NCBI GenBank assembly: GCA_026018925.1
Contig: JAKSZU010000006.1
Location: 194,729,449-194,793,448 of the forward strand
Direction: 5' to 3'
Origin: Tupaia tana
Lineage: Eukaryota; Chordata; Mammalia; Scandentia; Tupaiidae
DNA: 64,000 bases
Part shown: in pieces, positions 10,802 through 20,852 of the stretch
Layout of the letters: each line of letters begins with the position of its first letter
How positions within the stretch are numbered: position 1 is the stretch's first letter
Translations under genes and position numbers: made by a program
Notes under the pieces: model-generated
The model's database searches: none
What the model was told of the DNA's origin: nothing
Seen by the model: only the letters and a program-made list of their open reading frames with translations

Positions 10802-13800
10802 CATTTATTGAGTACTTGTTCTGATTTTAGGTTTTGTATTAGGGTCTGTGACATCTAGATTCACCACTCATGGTTCCTGTCTTTAAAGATCCCACAGAAA
10901 GAAATAAATGGTTTGAAAGTCACAGAAATAAATTAGAATATAGACATATAAGTTTCTTAAAGTAATATGAGCACTCCCCCAGAGAATTGTTTCATTTCAG
11001 GAATTGGGGTGTGATTGTGGAGAAAAGATTTAAAGACAAGTCAACTAGACCATAAGAAAAGGCCATTCTATGCTGAGAAACAGGGAGGGGCATGTACCAG
11101 TTATTTATTTATTATTTCTTGGGTCCAAATTCACCCATGATGCCTGTTCACCTTTTATGGCCTATAACGATGGAGATGGGTTCTTTAATAATTTCCTTTT
11201 GCCAGCTGGAAGGATGTTACACTTTGGCAGTTGTGGGTGCTGGAAAAACACTGCAAGAGGAAAGGGTTTGGTCTCTGTTCCAGGGTGTTTGTGGAACAGG
11301 TGCACTCATGATTTCCCCAGTTCTAAGCTCCTGCTGCACACAGCGGCCAGGGGCATCCAGAGGCCAGCTGCTCACAGTAATCCCCTGCTGTCATTTCATG
11401 CAGAGTCCCTCTGATGAGACACCTTCGTATAAGCAGCTTCCCAACAAGTTCCAGACAGCGGATTTCCTGCTAATTCCTCCAACATGGCACTATAGTGACT
11501 TCTCTGCCATCACTGGGTCATGCCTTAACTCTTACAGCCAAGTCTAGAGAACTCAGGCTGGGGAAGAGGTGGGTCTTACTTTTCTGGTCTCAGCCCTAAA
11601 GGTGAGGTCTGCTCCTTACAGCTACTCTTCCTGCATTCTTTCAATTTCTCTTTATTTCTTTCTAGCCAATTCTGCATTTCTCAAATCCTCTGTTATGATG
11701 AATAATTCTTTGTATTGACCTTTTTCTGTTTAATTTCTCTTTCCTGATGAGACTCTACCTGTTACAAGGTGAAAACAGAGAGGCTTCAGAATATCTCGCA
11801 TGTTTAGGAAAGAGGGAATAGTGCATCCTTGTGAAGGTCAGGCAGTGGGTTAGACAGGTTACATGCTGGGTAGGAAGCCTAGGGCTGGAGAACGGAGAGG
11901 TGTGAACGCCGGGGTAAGGATCTCAAGCCGGGAGTCTCAGGTTGGCGCTGGTGTTTTAGGAAAAGTCACTCTAAAGGCAATACAGAGGATGAATTGTTGT
12001 AGAAAGGAGAGACAAAGCAAGATGATACTTTTTTTGTGGGTGGTGGTATTATTATAATTTAAAAGACAGGAGAAGGATTTGAATTAAAGCATTGACAGTA
12101 ACAGATGGAACGAGAGGAAAGAATTCAAAGGAGGTAGAATTGACAACGCTTGACGACCTTTTGGATAAAGAGAAGGATGATAATTTTTTTCTTTTGATAA
12201 CTTTCTGGAGTTGAAATTTCCAGTTTGGATGGTTGAGGGATAGTGATTCCATAACTTAGATAAGAAATTAATAGGACAAACAGGTTTGGGGAGAATATAG
12301 ATAAAATGTTTATCTAGGGCATGTTGATTTTAAAGATGCAGGGAGAAAAAAAACCAAAGGTATTCCTCTGTTTCAATATTGGAAAAGAGAATTCTCTGTT
12401 CCATTAGGGTAAGTAGTTATTCAGTCTTGAAAGTTAAAAAAAAAATTTAAGTGAGGCTTTTACTCTTGAAGTAAATATGTTTCTTGGACCTGTTTCCCGA
12501 AGGCATTCTCTGTTTTGGATCTCTTCATAGGGTTTTGGAAGTTTTTTTCTTGAAACATCTTAAACCCCTACAATGTAGAAGACTGAGTATTTTATTTTTA
12601 AAAAAACATTAATATTAATAACGCAGCAGTGCAGAATAAAAATGAGAGGTCTAATGAATAAAGGGTCAGGAGTAATACCTCTTTTTAGCTAAATATGCAA
12701 ACTTCAGTTTTCGTCTTCCATCACTTCAAAAAGGCAGTTCTCCGGGGGAGTATTAATTCTGCTAGATATCTGCATTTCCAGAAGGCTGTGTTCGTTCCCT
12801 GGGTACTTTGTCTGGTAATGATCGGAACCGTGGTAGCCTTCAAGGGATCGAAGCTCCAGAGCAAAGCACTCGGAAAGAACAATGTGTGCCCAGACTGTAG
12901 CAGAGATGCTGAATGTAGCCCTTGCTGGAGCTGACAAATCCACTCGTGCTGCCAAGGTGGTGGACGCGGCCGGCACCCCAAGGTGGGCAGCTGACAGGCG
13001 AGCAAAGAAGCCTCTAAAGGGCTTAGGATATTCACATCAGAAAGTAACAGCATTGCAAGTGGGCAGCTGCCTCTGAAACAGACCAGTGTGGGGTGCACGG
13101 TGCCTCACCAGAATGTCATTTTCTGTGATGCAGCAGGAATTTATAAGCATGTGGCTTGTGGTACATTCCTCTGATTAAAGTTCAGAAATGCAACCAACAA
13201 TAAGTTGAATGGGTTGACTTCACAATGCTCTCCTCCCTTTTGGCCTATTATTTATTTAGCTGCTTAATTGCTTAGCTGTTTTAATTCTTATAGAAAGCAC
13301 ATAGGAACATGCACACACACACAGTAGGTTGGAGAAAAAAAAAGGCACAACGAATCTTGAAATGGTAATTATCAAACATAGAGAAAGATTCCCTCCCCTG
13401 TGATAAGGTGAGTAGAATCTGGATGTGCTATCTTCTCTGTGAAATAGAATGAAAACAAATAATTTGTAACGTGCTTCAGTGCACTGTTTACTTTATTAAG
13501 ATGGGAGTGGTGTGTTTTCTGTCTGATTACTTTTCTGCTTAATGCTGCATATACACTCAGTCGTGTGTGTGTGTGTGTGTGTGCGTATAACTAGACTCAG
13601 TAAAATTTTCTAGTAGTCGAAGTGAAATATTTTAAGACTTAAGAAAAAAAAGTGCACGGGGTGGTTTGATTTAAGCCTTGCTTTTGCCATTTCTCTTCAT
13701 CTAAACTTGAATTGCTGAATGCCACACCTAGAATTCCAATGAAAGGAATTTGAGAAGAATTCAAAGCAGGCATATCTCATGGACACTGCTAGTTCATGCG

Positions 13801-13993
13801 GAGCTAGTTCCCTATTTTATTTTGACAGGGTTGATTTCCTGATCTATAATGGTACCAAAGCCATGTTTATTATTTCTTCAAACCCTTTTTCTTAGTCAGC
13901 GCTTACATGTTAGATTGAGGTCTCTCAGCATCTTTGCCCCATCCCAATATACTCATCCCAATATACTTCAGTTTTTTGGGAAGTTACCCCATC
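10802..13993. other. Unassigned stretch, about 3.2 kb
   Basis: I see no young element. Parts (11830-12280) loosely resemble the antisense L2 3' region but not enough to call. The frame at 11092-11547 (151 codons, plus) overlaps another frame of similar length and matches nothing I know. At 12700-13080 there is a GC- and CpG-richer block open in several frames on both strands (minus 12721-13098, 125 codons). (TG)n lies at 13564-13584. I do not call coding sequence. Confidence 0.4.
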
Positions 13994-14029
13994 TTCATTT
14001 TGTGTGTATGTGTGTGTGTCTAATTTATA

Positions 14030-14054
14030 CACACACACACACACACACACACAT
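14030..14054. repeat. (CA)n microsatellite
   Basis: About 12 CA units lie beside the reversed tail of the following SINE, so it probably grew from that tail. A (TG)n-like run at 14001-14019 precedes it. Confidence 0.9.
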
Positions 14055-14055
14055 A

Positions 14056-14311
14056 TTTGATTTTTGTCATAGGACATGTGCATTCAATGGAGAGAGACAG
14101 AGAGACACGCAGAAAGAGAAAGTGATAATCAATACCTCCCCAGGGAGTATGGCTGTGCCGCAATCCCTTCTTCCTTCTCCTCTCAGGATTTTGGGCATAC
14201 ACACTCACATATCCAGTGTGATTTTCAACCTACTGGGTCTGAGACACGAACCACAGTTGGCCATGTGGGAGAGTATGGCCTTAACCAGCATGCTACCTGC
14301 TGGCCCCAACA
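14056..14311 (-). mobile_element. tRNA-derived SINE, middle-aged
   Basis: The reversed body includes 'gtcataggacatgtgcattcaatgg', an AG-rich run, 'tgccgcaatcccttcttc', 'ttttgggcatacacactcacatatcc' and the reversed head ending 'ctacctgctggcccc'. It supports two overlapping frames of 98-158 codons that are artefacts. Confidence 0.85.
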
Positions 14312-14409
14312 TTTTGTATGGTTAAACTTGCTTGGTAACTCGTTTTGGGAATTGTGCATGCAGAGCAACTGATGCAAAGACACAAACAGTGTTTGCTACA
14401 TAGGAGTGG

Positions 14410-14754
14410 GCTTTAGGAAAACTCATGGAAAATGGGTATTACGAGAAAGCTATGCATGGATTCTGAAGTTTTTTTGAAGTTTCTTTCTTCTATGAGCATA
14501 AAAGACTGGGACAGGGAAAGTGACAGAGAGACAGCACCCCCAGTTTCAGACAGCCTCAAATAAGGGGCACAGATGCTCCTGGCATGTTCAGGGAGGCCTC
14601 TGGATGTAAACCTTGAACCTTTCCATGTGGAGCAGCCCTGCAGAGCATTCAAATTACTTCTGTGCCACCACCTGGCCCCAGATTACAAAACGTTTTTGTG
14701 CCCAGATAAACTCAATATTTAAAGTTTGTTCTTCCATGAACTTCTTAAAGTACC
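14410..14754. mobile_element. Mariner-type MITE split by a SINE
   Basis: The left arm 'ctttaggaaaactcatggaaaatggg' (14411-14436) is the near reverse complement of the right arm 'ttcttccatgaacttcttaaagtacc' (14729-14754). Between them are 'ctatgcatggattctgaagttttttt' and 'aaactcaatatttaaagtttg', the two halves of a short AT-rich core separated by a SINE at about 14475-14680. Confidence 0.65.
14475..14680 (-). mobile_element. Second-type tRNA-headed SINE nested in the MITE
   Basis: It contains 'gggacagggaaagtgacagagagacagcaccccc', 'gatgctcctggcatgttcagggaggcctctgg' and the reversed head 'tgtgccaccacctggcccc'. It shares 'catg...agggaagtctctgg' with the copies at 19929-20162 and 36251-36453, so these three form a distinct older subfamily lacking the GGATCTTGGGCACGCAC motif. 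Confidence 0.65.
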
Positions 14755-15057
14755 CACATACTCATCTCAGTGGCCATGTGTGGGCCAGACTATTCTTGCT
14801 ATGAGGTGTTTAGTGTTTCTTGCTGCCCTGTGTACTTCAACTGCTGAGCTTTCGTCCCTGCCATGTATACTTTTCTGGTTTCTCAGCAATTGTGTGCCAT
14901 TTTCTTCAGTTGTCAGCTGCCATTCTAACACATCCCTTCAAATTAGCCAGTGATGTTACTACCAACTGCTCTTTAATTACATGTCTTATCATTGTGTGCT
15001 AGTCACGCAGAGTGTGAAGATGAAGACTAGGAGTTATATTTCAAAAGATATAGAAGC

Positions 15058-15160
15058 CTATGCCCAGTTCTGAGAAACTGTTACTTTGGGTAAGTCTTTT
15101 AACCTCTGTTGGTCTCAGTCTCATGATCTGTAATAGAAAGGATTGGACTGGAAACTCCTT
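15058..15160 (+). mobile_element. MIR fragment
   Basis: 'tttgggtaagtcttttaacctctgttggtctcagtctcatgatctgtaatagaaaggattg' matches the MIR core downstream of the conserved centre. Confidence 0.6.
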
Positions 15161-15359
15161 GATTCTAAGTGTCTTTGGGCTGCTGGTCAAATTGAGGTTG
15201 ATTTCCATCTAAACAAGGAATGTCAGTCTCAAGAAGGCTGCAGAATAGGAAAATCAGGGATGAAACAGTTCTTCTGGTGTTACTGTTGCCCTTATTCTGA
15301 TAGAAGCAATAGGATTTTCCTTCAGTGAAGCACCAAACCCCTAACTTGGCACATTTCTT

Positions 15360-15608
15360 TTTTAAAGAGATTTTGGCTATAGGGTACATGCTCTTGCTAG
15401 AGATACAGAGATAGCGAGACAGAAGGGAGAAATAACCCAAGAGGGGGAGGGCACGCCACAATCCCTTTTCCTCCATTTTCCTCTCAGGATTTTGGGCATA
15501 CACACATATGCACCCAGCATAAGTTTCAAGCCACCGGACCCAGAAATCTAACTGTGGTAGACCATGTAGGAGTCCAGCACTTTAACCACTACACCACCTG
15601 CTGGTCCA
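15360..15608 (-). mobile_element. tRNA-derived SINE, middle-aged
   Basis: Reversed tail 'ttttaaagagattttggctatagggtac', AG-rich run, 'cgccacaatcccttttcctccattttcctctcagg', then 'ggcatacacacatatgcacccagc' and the head ending 'accacctgctggtcc'. Confidence 0.87.
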
Positions 15609-16547
15609 GGCATGTGTTTTTCAGGAGAGCCTGAAACCATTCTGTTTCTGCTTGAGGGATAATAGGCCTGGTATGTGGCCATACTTTTTGGCCACAGTAA
15701 TTGTTCCAAAGCACCTGACACCTAAGCTAGGCCACAGGTGCAGAAAGTATCAAGAGAAAAAGTTCTTCATTTAAGTACTGCCGAACTGTTGGGATAGCTC
15801 CCTGAGCTGCTAAGTCACCTTGCCTGTCCCGTGGAAAGCACAGCATATTGTTTGAGGTGCTGAATTCAACTGTGTCTGTCTACAGTCAGAATCAAATCTG
15901 GAACTTTCCAGGTACAAGAGTCAGTAAGTGCTCCTTTTTCTCCCCAATCCAAAGTAAGTTGATTTTCATTTTTTTTTTTTTTTCAGTCAACATTAGTTAA
16001 TACAGTACCAGCACATCTTCTCTTCATATCACTTCATGGGAAGCTGGTAAGACAAATCTAGGTCTTGGGCATCTGCTCTAAGTGGGGAGAAAGAGAGGCA
16101 TAGTCAAGTTTTTAGCGTGGATTGTAGTTATGAATATGGGCCAATGAGTCACCACAGAAAATTCCTCTCACAAGAGGAAATATACTGTCCATAGGAAGTT
16201 CTTGAAGGTGCCCGAGAGAAACACAGACGATGAAGGCATGTTTTGTTCTGATGGGATGGCTCTGCTGCAGGCTTGTGTCTCTCGGTTTGCCTGCCCTATC
16301 TCACTCCTAGTCCTGAGCAGAGCACCCAACATAATGCAGCACATTGCTCAGCCTCTCTACTGCTTCCATCACTACAAAACATGTCATTTATTTCTTTTCT
16401 CATTCATCTTTTTTCTTTGGCATTGCACTTTGCTCTTTGGACCAATGTTTAACCATAACACATCTCTTAGTACTAAGGAGGCTAACCTATCAGTTTGCTT
16501 TGCTCAAGAACTAAGTGTTTTTCATATGTGATTCAGGTTTCCCTGTT
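15609..16547. other. Unassigned non-coding DNA
   Basis: A T-run lies at 15970-15984. The 109-codon frame at 16202-16531 shows no domain and I regard it as chance. Confidence 0.4.
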
Positions 16548-16563
16548 AAAATTTGCAACTTTG

Positions 16564-16840
16564 GGGACCAGCAGATGGCATAATGGCTATGTCACTGGAC
16601 TCCCACGTCATCGACTGTGGTTCGAGTCCCGGACCCAGTGACTTAAACTCACATTGGGTGCGTGTGCATGCGTGCCCAAGATCCCGAGAGGAGAATGGAG
16701 GAGAAGGGATTGGGGCGTGGCCATCCACCCTGGGGGGTGATTTCTCGCTTTCTGTCTCTCTGTCTCTCTCTGTCTTTCTGGCGAGCATGCACGCCCTATA
16801 GTAAAAACCTCTCCAAAAAGAAAAAGAAAAAAAAAAAAAA
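16564..16840 (+). mobile_element. tRNA-derived SINE, young full-length copy
   Basis: GGGACCAGCAGATGGC head, box B 'GGTTCGAGTCC' at 16619-16629, CpG sites still present and a complete 3' end with A-rich tail. The TSD is near 16552-16564 and 16840-16852 (tttgcaactttgg / attacaactttgg). Confidence 0.95.
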
Positions 16841-16850
16841 TTACAACTTT

Positions 16851-17095
16851 GGCCAGTCCCATGACCTAGTGGTTAAGGGAGCTGAATCCTACAAGGGTGA
16901 CTAAGTGGTTTGAATCTCAGCTCTGGCACCTTGAAAAACATGTCAGGCTCGTGTGTGTGTGTGTGCACGCATGCATTTCAAATCCCAACAGGATGGTAAT
17001 GGAGAACAGATTGCAGTATGACCATGCCCCGTTGGGTGGTACTTTCTCCTTTCTCTCTCTCATGAGTACATGCATCTTCTGGCATGTAAAACAAA
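16851..17095 (+). mobile_element. tRNA-headed SINE, older subfamily
   Basis: Head 'ggccagtcccatgacctagtggttaaggg', box B-like 'GGTTTGAATCTC' near 16909, then 'cttgaaaaacatgtcaggctcgtgtg', a (TG)n bit, 'ccatgccccgttggg' and the end 'catgcatcttctggcatgtaaa'. The end reads 'tctggca' where young copies have 'cctatagca', which marks an older subfamily also seen at 39845 and 47994. It was the target beside which the 16564 copy inserted. Confidence 0.75.
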
Positions 17096-17220
17096 TTTAC
17101 ATCATAATCTCATATAAACAAACACTTTTATATACCAGGAATTTTCAAAAAGGTTGTGGAAAAGAAAGGTGTATTTTTCTTTTCTCTGTTATCTTTCACT
17201 TAGAAAAGAAAATTGCCCCA

Positions 17221-17391
17221 TTTTATTTATTTATTTTTGCTATAGGGCGCGTTTTTGGCCACGCTGCAATCCCTTCTCCTCCATTCTCCTCTTGGGATCT
17301 TGGGCCCACGCACACGCGCCCGGCGTGAGTTTAAACTCGAACCACTACGTGGGAGTCCAGCGACATAGCCATTACGCTAACTGCTGGTCCC
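17221..17391 (-). mobile_element. tRNA-derived SINE with internal deletion
   Basis: After 'tttttgctatagggcgcgt' the sequence jumps to 'ttttggccacgctgcaatccc', so the AG-rich stretch and the C6/G6 palindrome are missing. The head is young ('cgacatagccattacgctaactgctggtccc'). TSD: aattgcccca at 17211-17220 and caatgcccca at 17391-17400. Confidence 0.92.
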
Positions 17392-17553
17392 AATGCCCCA
17401 TAGCTAATGTTAGAGCTCTTTGTGAGACGATAGGAAGTCACTTTCTTCAAAATCCTGCATACAATTATATTTAAGCAGGTATTTCTAAGTTTTCATAAAA
17501 TAGCAATTTTTAACATAGAAATATGGCCCATTACATCATGAACGATATATCCA

Positions 17554-17870
17554 TCAGGTTAGGCTAAATTATGCAAAAATTATGAACAACCCAAATTCAG
17601 TGATTTAAAATAATAAGACTTATTTTTGCTCAGGCTACATATTCACCATGGCTCACTGGTAGGAAGGACTCTGTTCCTCAGAAACCCAGGCTGACAGGTT
17701 AACCATCATCTCTGCACCAGTCAGCTTGCATTAATTATGCTGCAGCAAATGGCAATCTCAAAATCTCAGTGATTTATTTCTTGTTTACACTGATGTCCTC
17801 TTTGGAATGATGCCTTACTACCAAACTTAAGGAGAAAGCAGTCAGTCTTTTATCATGAAGGTAGCTGTAT
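17554..17870. repeat. Two partial copies of an old medium-reiterated repeat
   Basis: 'ggctaaattatgcaaaaattatgaacaacccaaattcagtgattt' (17562 on) and 'gcattaattatgctgcagcaaatggcaatctcaaaatctcagtgattt' (17728 on) are diverged copies of one motif, each followed by a T-rich 'cttatttttgctc' / 'atttcttgtttac' stretch. I cannot name the family with confidence. Confidence 0.5.
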
Positions 17871-18750
17871 GTTTTATTTTGTCTTTTAAATAATAAATTT
17901 GAATAAATCTCCTTCCATGCCCTGCTCACCAAAAGCTTTTACTCTGAATATATGCTGAATTTTGTCAAATGTTTTCTCTGTATTGTTGAAATAATAGTGT
18001 TTTTTTCTTCCCCTTCTCTTTTTAGTTTACCAATGTGGCAAATTAAATTGATAAATGTTAAGTCAAGATTGGTGTTCTGGGATAAACTCTACTTGGTTAT
18101 AATGTCTTACCCTTATCTTTTAGATTCAATTTGTACTATTTTGCTAAGTGTTTTTACATCTCATTTGTGAGAGATACTGTATAAAACTTGGTAATAATGT
18201 CTTTAATGTCTTCTTTATTTTCTGATAATATTTGTATAAATTGGCAATATTTCTTCCCTCTATGTTTGCTAGAACTGAACAATGACAACACTGAAGCCTG
18301 GAGTTTTCCTTTTGGGAGAGTTTTTGGTAAAACAAAATGCAATACCTTAATAGGTATAGGGATATTCAGATATTCTATTTATCCTTTGTCAATTTTGGTA
18401 AGTTGTATTTGTCAGAGCTTGCACTTTTTATCTACGGTGTCACATTCCTTACTATAAAGGTGTTTATAGCACTCTCTTTATCTTTTATAATTTCTGTAGA
18501 ATCTGTAGTGATATTCCCTCTTTAATTCTTTGTGTTGGTCATGTATCTTCTGTCTTTTTAATCTTGATCAGTCTAGACAGATAAAGTATATCAGTCTTGT
18601 CAATCTTTTCAGATAAAAAGATTTCAAATTTGTTATATTTTTAGCTTCTAAGATGAAAACCTAGATTATTGATTATACCTATCTTTAATATTAATAAAAT
18701 CTTTTCCAGTTATACATTTCTTTCCAATTACTGCTTCACTGTATCCCTCA

Positions 18751-18796
18751 AATCTTTTATTTATTTTTTATTGCCAGAATGTAGGTGCACTCACCA

Positions 18797-18831
<35 letters not shown>

Positions 18832-19055
18832 CACACACCCCTCCTCACACACACAAAGATTCCCCCAATGGAGTGTGATTATGTTACAATCCTTTAACCG
18901 CCATTTCTCCATCCTACCAGGATTTGGGACATGCATGTGTATGTGCCCAGCATGTTTTTCAAGTTGCCAGGACTTGGATTCAAATCACAATTGGCTACAT
19001 GGTTTCGGGCTCCCTATGCACTGTGTTTTATCACTGTGCTGCTGGGATGGTCCAA
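18751..19055 (-). mobile_element. tRNA-derived SINE nested in LINE-1, with (CA)n
   Basis: Reversed tail 'cttttatttattttttattgcc', (CA)n at 18799-18835, 'atgttacaatcctttaaccgcc' and the reversed head ending 'ctgctgggatggtcc'. The LINE-1 bases 'ccctca' occur at 18745-18750 and again at 19437-19442 once the next insertion is discounted, giving a TSD. Confidence 0.8.
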
Positions 19056-19060
19056 CCCTC

Positions 19061-19432
19061 TTTTTTTTCTTTTTTTTTTTTTTTTTTTGGAGAGGTTTTT
19101 GCTATAGGGCATGTGCGCTCACCAGACAGACAGAGAGAGACAGAGAGACAGAAAGCGAGAAATCACTCCTCAGGGGGGATGGCCACGCCGCAATCCCTTC
19201 TCCTCCATTCTCCTCTCCGGATCTTGAGCACGCACGCACATGCGCCTGGCGTGAGAACTCGAACCGCAGTTGACTACATAGGAGTCCACCGACATAGCCA
19301 TTATACTAACTGCTGGTCCCAAAAATCATGCGCTCGTGGAGAGAGACAGAGAGAGAGAGAGTGAGATGGACTCGATGCCGCAATCCTCCAGCCTCCATAG
19401 GTTTTAGCCGTAGGGCGGGCGCCACCACGCCC
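19061..19432 (-). mobile_element. Composite of two SINE units inside one TSD pair
   Basis: Positions 19061-19320 are a complete young SINE (tail to GGTCCC). It runs on without a break into 'aaaaatcatgcgctcgtgg', an AG-rich stretch, 'tgccgcaatcctccagcc' and 'ttttagccgtagggcgggcgcc' up to 19432. The bases ccaaccctc occur just before the poly(T) (19052-19060) and just after 19432 (19433-19441). Both units therefore appear to have entered together. The upstream unit (19321-19432) is CpG-rich, 5'-truncated in appearance and related to the 3' halves of the SINEs; its exact subfamily is unclear. Confidence 0.75.
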
Positions 19433-19493
19433 CCAACCCTCATTTTTCATTAAGCTATATTTTTTATCTTTAAGTTAAAAATATTTTATAATT

Positions 19494-19700
19494 GGGACCA
19501 GTAGGTGGTGGGGTGACTAAGACGCTAAACTCCCACAGTTCAAGTCTCAGACCTGGCAGCTTAGTGTATGTACATTCCTAAAATCCTGAGAGAAGAAAGC
19601 AGAAAGGTTTGCTGAATGACCATATTCCCTAGGGGGTGATTTTTTACTTTCTCTCTGTCTGTCTCTGGTAGCACATGAACCCTATAGCAAAAATCTAAAC
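19494..19700 (+). mobile_element. tRNA-derived SINE nested in LINE-1
   Basis: GGGACCAGTAGGTGG head, box B 'AGTTCAAGTCTC' near 19539, 'cctaaaatcctgagagaagaaagc', 'ccctagggggtgatttttt', CT-rich stretch and 'CCCTATAGCAAAAATC'. It is shortened in the head-to-body section. Confidence 0.85.
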
Positions 19701-19928
19701 ATGTTTTGTTTGTTTGTTTTTTTATAATTTACCTTTTTATTATTCTTTGACCAGTTAAATATTTAGGAGTGCTGTTACAGTTTCAAAATATTTGGGGTTA
19801 TCTTGGATAATTTTCTGTTATTCGCTTTACATTTTATTCCTTTGTAATCAAAAACCATTCTCTACAAATGGAATCCTTTTAAATTTGTTGAAGCTTGCTT
19901 TATGGTTCAACATACATTTCTTCTTCTT

Positions 19929-20162
19929 AAGTTTTTATTTTGTCTATGAGAAAGAGACAGGGAGAAGAAGAGGGAGGGAGACAATACACCCAATAGGATC
20001 TTAGTGTTGCAACCCACCCCACCCACGTTTTCCTAGCCTTAGATCATGTGCATGTACATGCCTAGGATACTCAGGGAAGTCTCTGGTTTGAATCAGCCAG
20101 CTTTCTGAGTGGGAGTACCTCACAGAGTATTGCTTTTTACTCTTCAGCCACCAATGTTCCCC
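19929..20162 (-). mobile_element. Second-type tRNA-headed SINE nested in LINE-1
   Basis: 'gtttttattttgtctatgagaaagagacagg', AG-rich run, 'gttgcaacccaccccaccc', 'ccttagatcatgtgcatg', 'agggaagtctctggtttgaatc', then the decayed head. It matches the subfamily at 14475 and 36251. Confidence 0.65.
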
Positions 20163-20584
20163 AATATGTTTCTATTATAATTAATACTATGTACACTTGA
20201 ATAAAAGGTTTATCTTGCAATTCTAAGGTCTAATGCTTTATAATTATCATTTAGTTCTATTTCTGAGAAGTCTGCTAAAATCTCTTTATATAGTAGTTGA
20301 ATTGTTTATTTCTCCATCTCATTCTTTCAATTTTATCTTCATAATTTTTGAAGCTCTATTATTCTGTATGCATTTATGATTATTACTTTCTTGATAAACA
20401 GACCATTTCATTATGATATACATCTCTTTTTCTTGAGTAATATTATCTATCTTGATTAATTTTGACCAAAGTAGCCATATTGAGCTTATTTTCATAGCAT
20501 ATATTTTGCCAGCTACTTATTTCCAGCTTATGTCTTTATATTCAAAGAGCTTCTCTGGTTGTAGCCATTATTGAACTCTGCTTT

Positions 20585-20852
20585 TTTATAGAGATATAAA
20601 TTATTTTCTTTATTCATAATACAGTCATGAGCATCCATGTGGGAATGAAAGAGACAGAGAGAAATGAGCTCCCTCTACAGGGTCTGGTCACTCCATGATT
20701 CCCTGCCTATGGTTTTCCATCCTGTTGGAATTGGGCACTTGCATGCCTGCCTGATGTTTCAGGCTGATGGGGCAGGGAGTTCCAACCTGGGTTGCAATGT
20801 GGGATCCAGCTTCTCTTGAGCAGTACATTATTGCTGGGCCATGAGATGGCTT
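20585..20852 (-). mobile_element. Old tRNA-headed SINE nested in LINE-1
   Basis: 'atacagtcatgagcatccatgtgg', 'gagacagagagaaatgagctccc', 'cctgttggaattgggcacttgc' and the head 'ttattgctgggccatg'. The head sequence is close to that of the tRNA-7SL composite at 55888-56450 (GGCCCAGC-ATAATG). Confidence 0.65.

Noticed and set aside
12704..13098. Possible membrane-protein exon ('VPWVLCLVMIGTVVAF' in the plus frame)
   Set aside because: One hydrophobic stretch in one of several overlapping frames is not evidence; no family match and no convincing splice sites.
18785..19364. Frames of 162 and 146 codons
   Set aside because: They run through two SINEs and a (CA)n repeat; the peptides recur in other SINE copies in different frames.
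19321..19432. Clear 7SL identity for the upstream unit of the composite SINE
   Set aside because: The GGCGTGGTGGCGCC-like start suggests 7SL, but the rest aligns as well with the 3' half of the second-type tRNA SINE, so I leave it unassigned.
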